DNA of 64,000 nt from positions 7,529,873 to 7,593,872 of the forward strand of contig JADWOT020000001.1 of NCBI GenBank assembly GCA_036345935.2, written 5' to 3'. A program made the position numbers and the translations under genes. Position 1 is the first letter of the stretch; every line of letters begins with the position of its first letter. The notes under the pieces are model-generated. The model did not search any database and was not told the origin of the DNA. It worked only from the letters and a program-made list of their open reading frames with translations. Of this stretch, positions 35,011-46,950 are shown in pieces. This DNA comes from Taenia hydatigena (lineage: Eukaryota; Platyhelminthes; Cestoda; Cyclophyllidea; Taeniidae).

Positions 35011-35689
35011 TGTTTGTGAAAGTGAAAAATGCATTTATGGTGCTGCCAACGGTGTTATAAATAATCCAAGCACAGCTCACTTAAATGTGCAAATTTGCAT
35101 TTTTTCGGTACCGTGCTTAAAGAGACTACCTTTCAGCCGTTTTTTATAAAAAGAAGAAGAAACTGTCTAGGGACACACACCAATTTTGTTGTAAGCATAG
35201 GGTGACAAATTGAAAAACAGTGAAAGAAAGAGTGACTCAGTGGCTCCCCTCTTTGTGTTTTGAAGGCATATAAATTCCAAATACATATTTTACAGTCCCT
35301 GTGCACACAGTGGAGTCTTCTTAAGGCGTAGGTACTCACCTACGGAAACGGTAAAATAATTAACTACTTAGCGGCAAACTAGGGAGTTGAGGCGGTGGTA
35401 ACCTCAATATCGTCATAGCGACTCTTAGTTGATGCCTAAATCATAGGATCAAAACCAGTAAAAGTGTGCTTCTCTTCCTTTACCTAATGCAATAAACTAC
35501 ATCTACACACTCAAGTGCTCTTCTTCTACGCGCTGCTTACGAGGGCGACGATGTTTACACATACACAAACATTAGGGGCAAATCACAACACCAAGTCTGC
35601 AGGGTGACAAATAAAGGGCAAAGCTGATGGATCTTCTGTAAACTTGTACAGACAACAGTCTTCCCCACAATCCAGTCAACGGTACCATC

Positions 35690-36860
35690 AACACATTTCT
35701 TGCGCGTACACACATACATAAGCTTGTTTATTTGTTTAAGAGCTTGATAAGTTTCCTTACACAACTAATGGACATGGAATTTTTAGGCTTTAGAAGTTAG
35801 CAACATGGGGTACACAAGTTAACGCATTTCATCAGCGTCTATCGACAAATTCATTTATGAACTAATCACATTTTAGAAGCCTATTTTTACGAAATAAGAA
35901 GCATCCAAGCAAGAGGTGCGAATGAAATCACTGAATATAAGCATCTATGTAAGGATGAAATGTAATGTAACGCAATGCAAAGCCACGCAAGTGAAATGCA
36001 TCGCATCACAAAACGACGAAATTAAGAGGGCAGATGATTTGAGGTGAGTATGGAAAACCGTAAGAAGGTGTGGACTATTATAATGTGAGAAAATTGGGTC
36101 TGCAACTACGATTAGGTTCACATGAGGTATCGCAACTGTAATGCAGATCAGCTTTTATGGTATAGGCATGTTCGCAATTGATGCTAATGCTGTGATTGTC
36201 GTACTTTTTGCAGACCTGTCAGCACAAAGGCGTGGATGGCATACCCTTCCTTTCTTAGCTACCATTTCCTCCAAAAGTCATTCAACTACTTGTTTTTGCT
36301 CAGCTACATCCCGATGCTCCCAAATAAGTAAAAGTTTGAGGTTGGGCTCGTGAGCACCAATTTCTTTTACATTATGTTTGATCACCGTAGCAACGTCATT
36401 ACTTACATCCTTGCCAATGAGTAGCATGTGGAGAAGAGAAAGTGCAAAAAAAAGAGGATGTGACAAAAGTCCATTTAATCAAGCTTGCGATATGAGCCAC
36501 TTGGCGGAGCAAATCACAAAAATGCTATGTAGGCAGCTGGTAAGAAGAAAGACACGAAGGCGTGAACACACGAACTTTCGTTTGGTGCACTTCAGGTGGG
36601 TTCATGTGGTCACCCTATGAATGCGAAATCCTGTCTTCGATTTAGGTAGTGTTAGCAGCTCGGAGTGCACATTTGCGATCGCGAAATGTGGTGCTACTCC
36701 ATCCGTAGGTGATAGTGCTTGTTGTGACACCCGATAAATAAAAAATCTGAAACTCTTAATGACTTGTGGGGAGTGGCCGAGAGGTTATTGAAAATAAGAA
36801 GAGCAGTAAGATATGCATTTGGTTAGGAAATGTGAGAGTTGGATGGTGAGAATTGAAGAC
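35690..36860 (+). repeat. R1 dispersed repeat copy
   Basis: Begins with ACACACATACATAAGCTTGT and CTTGTTTATTTGTTTAAG, matching 26325-26360. It contains CATCCAAGCAAGAGGTGCGA (35902) and a diverged CTTTCGTTTGGTGCACTT block, and fades out near 36860. Only 700 bp from the preceding copy, in the same orientation. Confidence 0.7.
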
Positions 36861-39239
36861 ATCATATGAAAATGAGTGAAGATGTATTAAGGTTTTGTGT
36901 AAGGCATTTGTGTGGTTTGAATTCACCAACGCACCACCAGCTGTACGATACCTTGCAATGTGAGTTTGATACTAATGGGAAAAATCGTGAGTTTCCAGCA
37001 ATGCAACTAAAAACATCCCCTCTGCCTTTAATTGTTCTGCTATTTCTTTTAGTTTTTATTCTTTGACCTGTTTAATGTTTTGTACACCCGCATTTTTGTC
37101 TTTGTAGTATTGTAACTTGCTTTAGGCTAGTTTTAATGTGCGCATTTATGGCTGCAATTGTTTGGCGTGTGAAGTCCTACTGCAGACCAACCTTCACTTC
37201 TCAGTGGATATTCCCATTATCCACGCTCTATGCTAGTAACTCTGAGTAAGAACAAAAAGAGAACTTCAGATCTTCCACACGATTGCTCTCATTTATCTAA
37301 CAGTCCAATTGCATTCGCACAACTTTGCGAGGGGCATCCTTTTCTGTATGACGCGTTTAAAGATGTGCCAATTCAAATGTGTGTACGAATGGAGCGCGTT
37401 GAATTGACGGCGAGTTCAAATTATAAACCGCGATTACCAATTATGATGCCGGTGAAAGAGTGCTTTTCGAAAAGACCTACTATAATTCGAAACATAAGGC
37501 AGTTAAATGATGCGAATGGAAGGCAATGCATTCTGCTGTGATGGAAATTGTGGTTAAGATAGTTGAGGTAATGGCCAGAGAGATAGAAGAAGGAATCGGT
37601 GACCATGAAGGCAAATGAAGGCGAATTTGGTTCTACCGATTCTCTACATTTAAGTCCCACTTCTATCACACCATCAAACTCAGCTTTCGAGTGACTCTAC
37701 CTAGTCATATCCTGTGCTTCAACGTCATTCACTTCATTCACCTAGCAAATCCCAAAATTACACGCAATGCTCTCATGTGGAGACAAATTTTGACAATTCG
37801 CTGTTAAGTCAAGTTTGTCTGTGTAGGTTGACTTATGACTTCTTTGTTAGGCTTTGTGACAGAGCAGGAGAGGCCAGTTTGGAATAGGGTAGGATAAGAT
37901 GCACATATGATGCTGAGTGTCTGGATGCAATGACGCATTCAAGAATGACAAATCCCTCCACAGCTTCCGGTAGTCTAAAATAGGCGGATTCACTGTGCTA
38001 ATTGAAGTACTACCAGCCTAGATTCTGCACAAAGACATTCAGACTCAAATTTTGATCTTTGTGGCAAACGTTCGCTGATCCCACTCTAAAAACCATTAAG
38101 TATTCCTTATACTCCCTCTGGATTTCAAACCTTGAGATTTGCTTTTATGCCCAATAATGTGGCAGCCAACTTTGAGGAAAATCAGGCCGACTTACAGCTT
38201 CCCACACCACCTTGCGCTCTGACACCTTGTACTTGCAAGTGACCAGACAAGGCTGGGAGTGAGTGGTGATTTTTGCACTGCTGCGGCCTTGAATTCGTCA
38301 TGTGACGATTCGAAGCGTGGACTTAGCTCACTCTTTATCGTCTCAGCATTAAACATGGACAACTGTTATGGAATGGACATCCGCGTCTCAACCACCCTCT
38401 AAAAGTCACGTGTGGAGACCTTAGGTGGTTTAATCGAAAATCATGCAGACTTGCATGTGACATTTCCAAAATTCATTCGTGTTTATATACACACGTGTGT
38501 TTGGTTTGTTGGTGTGATGAATTTATCAAAATACCGCATTCAAAATTGTCCAAGTAACGCGATTGCGCCTAAAATTATGACAACATTGCACTCTCATTAC
38601 ATTTGTATCATGATTAATTTATAAATTCCCTTGGAGTAAGCTATTACCTTTTCGCGGCTTGCAAACCAGTCCGTAACAGTTGTTTGCATACTGATCAGTC
38701 ATCTTGATACATCAGGGTAGGGCCGGTTCCAAAAATACTCCAGTTGGTAGATGCGCGGTTGACGATGTGCTGCAGTATACTTCCCATTTACGGTAAGCTT
38801 TGAGAAGAACATGACATATGGTCAGCTTGAATTAAGGTAATTTCAGGTAAAAGTGACCGCAATGAAAAATGGAGGCCCTTAAGTGAAATGAAGAGGGCAT
38901 AAGAGTGACTGATTGCAAATGCTGTATTGGGCGATTCCAAGGAACTCTCTGTAGTCGATCACTCAAGACGAACAGAGGCAGTTGACCAAAGAAGCCTAGC
39001 GTCTAGTACAAGGGCTTGGATTACATGGCCTGAGATCTAGTGCACGGTCGAGTCTTTAAAGCGGATCCTTTATGACGCAATTTGACGTGTTTGCAACCAA
39101 GAGGGTTACTGTTTTATGCACGACAGAAGACCCCTCTATCGCTGACCTAGTGGTGAGCTATTTGCTGTGATTGCAGCACACATTTCAAACAGATATGTCA
39201 TTTGCAAACAAGGCACAATGTAGGGGTGGATTTACTGCA
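36861..39239. other. No convincing gene; one weak ORF
   Basis: 37230-37541 (plus, 103 codons) is the longest frame, without recognisable domain. Nothing else is supported. Confidence 0.35.
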
Positions 39240-39400
39240 AGCAGCGAATAAAACTGGAAGTTGGCAAACACCTCGACCACATTCTTGGCTCTGCAACTCA
39301 GTGCTCATTCATGTACAAGTTACTCCTTGACATTAGACATCTGCCCATAACGATTTGAGGTGGCATCACAAAATTGTTCCTTTATAAGTTGGAATTGCTG
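39240..39400 (-). repeat. R1 dispersed repeat, short 5' fragment
   Basis: The reverse complement reads ATGGGCAGATGTCTAATGTC and GAGCACTGAGTTGCAGAGCC, the same order as at 2705-2765 and 33700-33770. Confidence 0.6.
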
Positions 39401-39879
39401 CATGTTGTGAATTTCTTACTGATATTTTGGTTGGTGTAGCCACGAAAGGAGAGAGCACGGCGCCAGACGATTTTAGACTGACTTGGAGGCATCAAAGCAT
39501 AAACGAACCTCATGTCTTTAAGCACCAATCAATTATGCTTGGCTATCCTTTCTCCAGTAGACTTTAAAGGCGTAGTGGTGCATAATTTGATGCTATGCAT
39601 TGTTTCGTGGACTGCTTGATCACGTTGGCAGACACTATACCCCATAGTAGATGCCATAACCTACGTTTCTGTCTACTTTCTCAACCTCGTGAAGGCCCGA
39701 CACATCGGAGGGATCTGTCTTGAGCCATGGCGTAGCCTAGTCAGTCTCCACAGTGACAAGAACGGTGAGGCGTAGGGTGAATGCGAGGCTAAAAACAGAT
39801 AGGTTAAAGGCGGTAACGATATCACGCCCTACAAATGCGGAGCTGATGCTGGTTTTGTGAGGAATGCTTTGCGTAGCCA

Positions 39880-39935
39880 CTAATGGGTCCTTCAAAGGTG
39901 TCTCAATAGGCTTTGCTATCGTCTAAGCTTAATAT
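39880..39935 (+). repeat. R5 short repeat, copy 1
   Basis: ATGGGTCCTTCAAAGGTGTCTCAATAGGC, split by substitutions, resembles ATGGGTTCTTTATAGGTATCTCGATAGG at 42300, followed in both by a TATCGTC word. Confidence 0.45.
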
Positions 39936-40239
39936 ATACTTTTGAACACAAAAAAAATTTGCAGATAAAATGCAGAAATAAAATCACAGGGCAAACGAAT
40001 AGATAAATCTACACCGTCTTGTTATTTTACAGTGCAGATGACTGATTCTCAATTACTTTGCATTTACTTTCAAATGTACTTAAAATTGAATTGACATTTA
40101 TCCACAAAGCTTATTTATTCGCGTGATTTGATGCGCACCAATTTTAGAATTCACTTTGTAATACTTTGGGCTATTGACAATGCAATTGCGAATGCAAGCT
40201 AAACAGCTGCACACCACCGAATTCGCTTTGACGCGATGC

Positions 40240-41480
40240 ACTCATTCATCTTCCGATGTAGCCACCAACACCACCATGAACACAGTCCACTTTCATCGCC
40301 AACGCCACTGCTTCTTTCTTTAGTGTTGCCTTATTCGATACAGTAACATATACGCGCGACGACCTGTAATCGAATACAATGCAAAGGGGTGTGATACGAA
40401 AGGGTAGGAACTGACTACATGAAATAGCGCAAACGTGTGAAGAGAAGTGCAGAGGAATAAAGAGTAGCAAGGAAGACTAAAGTAAGGTGTCGATGATTAA
40501 ATTCTATCAAGATGAACCAGCGATCCCGAGCGTTCCACTTCTGTCACATGTTCGATGTGTACTAGCCCAGATCGACGTAGCACAACCTCAGTGGGATACC
40601 AAACCCACCAGCGCCTACACAAGGCTATCACTGGCGTCCGTTCTTTCATACTAATTATTATTTGACTCCTAGCTTCCTTAAGCAACTGCATATTTTATTA
40701 CTTTCCTTTCGTTATGCCATCCCAACTTCTCCCAAAAATCACTGTGGGTCAGCTTCTTTAATAATCATACAGCGTTATCAAGCACACTTCATTTCAGAAT
40801 AGTAAAGCACTGCTTTTCGTAACAGTAAATGCGCACTTCAAGACGTTCCCACTACCTAAATCGAAAGCAGGATTTCGCATTTAACGGTAAACGACGTTTT
40901 GGAGAGTTGTCAATGGACTTACACGAAGTACAACAAAAGAAAGTTCTTGCACTCACGCATTCGTGTCTTCTTTCTCCGCGATTGACATTAATCTCTAATT
41001 GACCGTCACTTTCTTATCAGCCGTCTGTGTACTGCTGCAAGAATTGGCTCATATTGTAGTTTTGTCTACAACATCTTCCTTCGCCCTCTTGCTGCCCTGC
41101 ACGCCACTCACTGACAAAGATTAAACTAGTGTTGGTGCAAGGTCGACCCGGCGAAATAAAGCAACTGGTGCTCACAAGTCTGGCTTACGTCTGCAACTTA
41201 TTTAAGAGAATTGAGGTGTAGCCAAGCGCAAACACTAGGCTGAATGCTTTCACTGAAGCAGTACCAGCTAAGAAGGGAGGAGCAAATCGCTTACGCTCCT
41301 TGTGCTGGTAGGACTACCGCAAGCACCAATATCACTGCAGTAGAGTCACTCGCAAACGCACCTGTGTCATGAAAGTTGCCCCGCATTCGAGATTTAATAG
41401 CTACTGTAAGATGTGTGGCTATCCTTTGAGCTAGCTACTATCATATTGCGCATAATAAACCCGATCGTCACAGTTAGAGG
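40240..41480 (-). repeat. R1 dispersed repeat, long copy
   Basis: Minus-strand copy. From its 3' end: a TATTCGATACAGTAACATAT-like terminal block, CCAGCGATCCCGAGCG, AGCCCAGATCGACGTAGCAC, GGATTTCGCATTTAACGG and GCACGCCACTCACTGACAAA, continuing into the segment shared with 1-480. Confidence 0.75.
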
Positions 41481-43935
41481 CTTTGTATTAGGTCACTGGG
41501 GTGGGATATGATAAGTAAAACTGGTTGCTATATTCGTTTCCGTAGAGTGAAATGCTGAGACACAACTGAGATTCCGATCAGAATAGCATATTATTGAGAA
41601 GACTTTGCGTGTTATTGGCAATTCTGATCACTTTAACGAGCAAATGCTCTTTGAAGAACCCCTTTGCAGTCACCTAATATATTTTGTTAAGAGTGTTGCG
41701 GGAGCCTATTTCTCTACCCTCTGATTGCTGCGGTGACAGTGATCGGCTATGGAGTGGTGGTGGCGTTAGTGGTGGTGCGGAACTTTAATGCATGAACTAA
41801 GTGTTTATGAGTGTAGCGGTAAACATCTCTACACACCTTCTACTAGTTGACGAACGACCGACCATTGACTTAGTCCTATTAATCGTTGAACGTTTCCGTC
41901 TGCAGTCAGTGACTCTTAGTTGGATGCACATGAACACCAGTGCAACGAAGTCTTTACACATCAGGAGACTACGTCAGGAGGCGCTTCCGTCTCTCCCCAT
42001 TTGGGTTTATGCCTGTCATCTTCAGATGTTACCGCTCATCGCATTTCAAGCAGCTTTATTTAGGTTTCGTTCTAAGGCGTTGCGGCCGAGAATACACAAT
42101 ATTCACTTAGCAGTAATTGGGTTATTTTATTCAACAGTGAGCGTTGTCTTTCAGAAGAAGTATTGCTAGTCATTAGGCGGATGACGAGATCTCTAAGATC
42201 AGTGGTGGTGGCGGTGGTGGTAATGGGGATAAAAGGTGATCAGTTGAACGCCACAGGTAGGTTAGAGCTGGTAATGATCATACGCTTTGGGAATGTCCCT
42301 ATGGGTTCTTTATAGGTATCTCGATAGGTTTGTGTTATCGTCCATACAGACTCAATTTATCCTGCTATCGCACGCCTAATTAAGCAGTTGAACCACGAAA
42401 AGAATGCTGATTAAATCAAGGGAATCCGCCCGTAAAATACTTTGATGACTTTTGGTTGTTATTCGGAACTGATATTGCATATTAATTCGAATTTCAAAAG
42501 TCGACTGAAGTAGTAAAGTAGTTTTCCATGCCCTACCTTCCAAGTGTGATGTGTACATGTCACAGCCACGCACTAGCTCGATCCTCTTGACTTCGGTAGC
42601 AGCGTGTGTCAACAAAATTGTAAATGTTATTTAACTAATCATTCATACTTGGAACTTTTAATGAAACTCGATAAACTTCGGCTTTGCATTTTCCTCTTTA
42701 TTCTTTGTAAAGTAAACTGACTGAGGATTTCTCACTAAAAATTCATGCTTGGGATAGCGATGTTTACATAAGGCTGATAAAACTAAGAAGAAATTACTGT
42801 CACTTTGCTCCAACAGTCATGCAGACCCTTGACGTCCTTTTTGTAAGGAAGAAAGGAAGCGTTCGGTCAAAGAAATGATAACAGACGAAATCATATATCT
42901 ATCAAAGTCAACATGGGTCTCCTCGAATGTTTTTTTTATGTTACAACGATTCTGCATATCATGGGAGTAGTTTTCGATTGTAGAAGCAGATTCCATGTTT
43001 CTGTAAGGGACCACCACAAATTTTTTCATCATTCACAATTTAGTTGGTTTTTGCTGCCATATTAATGGGTTACTGGCATGGCTCCAAGGCCGCATAAGTG
43101 CTAGCGGTTCCGAATGAAAGAGTTGAAGCCTGATTACAATATTGCTGCGTTTGGCTGGTGAGGAAGGATCCTATCAAGTTGGCGCATTCCTCGAATTGTA
43201 ATTACCACTCATTTTTCCATTTTTGTAAATATCACTTAAAATGTCTACCTGATGAGGTTATAGAAAACTAGTTCTGTTCTACGACCCTGATTCAATGCTT
43301 TTGTTTGCTTAACCTCTTCTATGAGCTTCGGATTTGCATACAAGAGAAACGTAGAATAAAACCACAAGAATCTCGGAACATTGGTTTAAGTGTGTCAATG
43401 GTTGAAAACACCGCACACATCCGCTGACACGTGAGAGTGGGACAAAAGTTAGGTGTGGTGATCTTGCAAAGCAACCTTCGGTTAACTTGCATTTTCTCGA
43501 CTCTATTTTTTGAAAATAATTGTAGCACATTGGCGGGTGTCCTCTTGAACTTGATGCTACCAAATTGTCCACCAGTCAAGACTGTACCAGCATTATCCGT
43601 TCATGTTGAAACAAGAAGCAAAAGTAAATCAGTTCATCCCAGCCACAGCATATGCCCTTATTGCATAACGCCAAGGCTTGCCATAAAGAAGTAAGGATCA
43701 TTTAGCCTTGCAAATCCAAGTGCCACATTTACGCATGGTTAAAGCACGCAATCGATTGTCAGTTAGCGCAGGCTTACCACTTGTGCATTCCAACCAATCT
43801 CTTTGCTTCTTCAAGGTTACCCAAGGCTATTCAACGCGTGCCACGTTTACATTCATTCACTCTTTCACGCACGCATCTCGTGTTAAACTTGGAACGCACT
43901 TCGCTGTACTTTGACAACTCAATTCCTGAGCGAAA
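41481..43935. other. Upstream region of the Kelch-like gene, no other gene seen
   Basis: Includes an unsupported 122-codon frame (41801-42169) and the short R5 copy at 42296. The 43300-43700 open frames overlap on both strands. No clear TATA box was found near the Kelch-like start. Confidence 0.4.
42296..42355 (+). repeat. R5 short repeat, copy 2
   Basis: Partner of 39880-39935: GGGTTCTTTATAGGTATCTC and then TTATCGTCCATACAG. Confidence 0.45.
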
Positions 43936-46539
43936 ATGGAGGCGGTGGTGTGTTTGGATGATAGAGCAGATTCATTTCTTATTCACAGGTTCGACACATT
44001 CCGTGAACAAGGCAAACTCACTGATCTACGAATTGAGGTGAGGTTGCGCACATTGGTTTCATGCTCCAACTTCTAGACAAGGGATGGGAAATGTGTCGAT
44101 GCACACCGACTGGTTCTAGCAGCCAGATTCCCACTTTTTTTAAAAGAACTGACTGCTAAACAGGATGGAGTGACAACAAAATGGAAACGCTTTTCTGCAG
44201 AGTACGTGCATATCACTTCCTTCATTAGCCCACTTTTAGTATTGTCGAGGCTGTTGTCGACTATGCATACACAGGCAGAATCACAATCGCTGCAGGAAAC
44301 GCTACTCGGTTGTACCTTCTAGCACACAATCTCGGCTCCAAGAGAATAGTCTCTTGGTGTGTGGATTTCATAAGAACGAGGTGGGAGAAGCCTTTTTCAG
44401 AGTTGAAACCTGACTGACTAAAGAATCTCTCTAGACAGTGGGACAGAAGTGTGGTCGGTAGCCAATGCTACGTTGAATGGTGAATTGATGGAACTATGCA
44501 TTCCAATCATGGCAGAACATTTTGAAGATGTGTGCTTGCAAAAAGGACTGCTGATGCAGACAACAGCACAGTACTTCGAGATGCTACTGGAAAGCAACCG
44601 GCTGAAAGGCGTGAGTGAAGAGGTAAAGTTCCGAGCGATTCGCAGTTGGCTGGAAGCAGGCAGTGATGGGTGTGACGTGAAGGAAAAGGCAAAGGTGTTT
44701 GGGAAGATGATTTCGAGGATTGAGTTGACAAGGCTGTCCCCACAATGTCAAAGCGAATACTGGACCTTTGTGAGGAGGTACGCAGAACAGTTTAGTGAAG
44801 GTAAGCACAGTGAATGTGTGGATAGTTTAGAGGACGTGAGATTCAGGGATGAGCAATTTTGATAAATGACTGTAAGGCTAAAGAAGAGGCACGGACATGG
44901 GCAAGAGGCGAATGGCTTTGTGGTAAATAAAAGAAATTTAATTGATGAATGAAAGGATGAAATGGGTTAAAATGGGTGTGAGATTGAGAGATGGATGTGA
45001 AATGGGTGGGTAGATGGATTTATGCGTGTTGAAAGATTTAATACGCGGCGGGCGAATGGATTTATTTGAGAGTCATAGGTGCTAATTGATTGAGTTGATG
45101 ACACTATTCAGCATTCTATACTTCTTACTTCTGAGTTATCTTTTCCTTTATTTCTGTGACTGTCCTCCAGCCGATGTTCCGCCAAAACGTGTAATGAGGC
45201 CGAATGAGATCGTGGGAGGGAGGTTTCGGCCTGCCTTTAACTGCGGGCCACAAAAAAAGTACGTGAATTGCTTTTAGTATAGAAATAACCACCACTCCAA
45301 AGGGCCGACTAGCCGATTCCATAAGTGCTCCGATTTTTAGCCATAGGATTCTGTGAAACTGCCCCCTTTCGCAACCTTAATGCCATTTTGTACTGCCACT
45401 CTTTGGCAAATTTTTGAAAACTTTTAGAGAGGTGCTGATGATCTTCGGCTACAATAGGGCTTTAAGGTCGCAGTGTTTAACGTCTGTGCCGCAGTTGCAA
45501 CCGGACGAATCGTTTAATGCTAAAGCTCCTTTCTGGGGAAAAGCGACTGCATTAGACGGTGGATTAAATTTATGGTCTCATCCTCTTGCTTTCTAGGTAG
45601 AGTATGTATCGTTGATTGTGTTGACTCCAGATGGAGTGTGGAGTCTGTAAATTACCGAGATGATTCTACTTTTCACATGACTTTTCAAGCAACACAGCCA
45701 CGCGTGAGTTATGCTGTTGCGTCGAGAAATGAATCGGTTTTCATTTTTGGTGGCTACTCTGGTGAAACGATCTTTTCCACTTGTGAAAAAATAGACATTG
45801 CCAGTGGCAGGTATGTTTGATTAGGATGAGTCAATTTCCTAGGCTCACCAAACTCCCTGATATGCTGCCTGCACGATGTGGTGCATCGGCATTAAGTATC
45901 CCAGAAGTAGGAATCGTGGTTGTTGGTGGTTCTGAATTTATCCCACGAATAGATTTAAGATTAAGACATGCTGAAATGCTGGTAGAAGATGCGGAGAATG
46001 GGAGTGGATGGCGATGGATCAAGCTCAATCCGATGTTACAGGAGCGCTATCATCCAGCAGTGGCCTACTTTAAAGGATGCGTAGTAGTTGTAGGAGGGAT
46101 CAGAGGGTTCAATGCTGAATGTCTTCCACTGACATCGATCGAACAGACGAAAGCTCAGTGGACTCGTCTTAATGGAATTCGTGACTTCAACTGGCCATTT
46201 ACATCTCTTGTCTCCTTCAACAACAGATTGATATTGTTAGGTAAGTTTTGTGTTCACATCCCATGGAACCGTAAATTGTTTGATCAAATTATTTAAATTT
46301 ATTGGCCTATTTATTATAGCATCCAACTTTTCGGCGAGCAAAATCTATGAATTTTTTCCCACCGAAGAGGTAAATTATTGGTTTTTAATCGCTACTTAAC
46401 TACTCAAAAGTAACTACTAATGTTGTAACTCTTGTAGAACCAACCGTTGGCCAATTTTGAATGGAAGCCATTATTCGAGCTGGAAACTTTCTCAGAGTCT
46501 ATTCTTCTGATGGCAAGAGAAACGCTGGAAGAACGTTAA
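43936..46539 (+). CDS. BTB-BACK-Kelch (Kelch-like) protein, ten exon blocks
   Basis: Proteins of this class are usually cullin-3 ubiquitin-ligase substrate adaptors. Coding blocks: 43936-44037, 44077-44380 (with a problem inside), 44439-44800, 45171-45258, 45428-45558, 45597-45810, 45843-46240, 46320-46369 and 46438-46539. Introns obey GT-AG, all phases agree, and two are tiny (38 and 32 nt). The start has a good context (GAAAATGG). BTB: DLRIE, then DAHRLVLAARFPLF, then IVEAVVDYAYTGRI. BACK: VANATLNGELMELCIPIMAE and HFEDVC through RSWLEA. Kelch blades: VLMIFGY, VFIFGGYSG, GIVVVGG, CVVVVGGIRGF, RLILLG. Total about 583 codons, normal for the family. Problem: near 44222-44236 the frame must lose one base between FISPL and IVEAVV, or a 23-nt (GT-AG) or 32-nt (GC-AG) intron must be assumed, which would delete conserved BTB residues. 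It could be a pseudogene, a sequencing error or unusual splicing. Confidence 0.85.
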
Positions 46540-46739
46540 AACATTTGTAGTTCAAGGATTTTGGTTTTATATTACCAATACACTAATTTGCTTTGCCAGA
46601 TTCCAAAGTTTCCTTCTAACGTTCAACATTTTTGAGGGAAAACTAAAATCACCCGATGTGGTGGTCATCATGCGTCAAAAAATTGTGGAATAGATCAGGA
46701 TAAAATGTACTTTTATTAGGTGTTTTGTATCGACACAAT

Positions 46740-46950
46740 GCTAAGCCATTGTAATACTTTGCTTGTTTGACCACCGATGTCAGTTACGGTTACTTTGATA
46801 GCCACATTGCTGCCCTAGCCAGATGGGATGGCCTCCGAGCCATGCCAGCAGCCCTGGGTCCCTTCTGTTTGCCGAATGCATCTATTCTGCCCAAGCATTA
46901 AGCCTTGTTCTGTCTCCAAGGGGGTCTCAAGTAGCTGCATCTATGTACCA
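46740..46950 (+). repeat. R4 dispersed repeat, copy 1
   Basis: Shares AATACTTTGCTTGTTTGACC-like, CCGAGCCATGCCAGC, CCCTTCTGT and a CAAGGG(G/A)GTC-like end with 55985-56170, in order. It lies just downstream of the Kelch-like gene. Confidence 0.6.
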
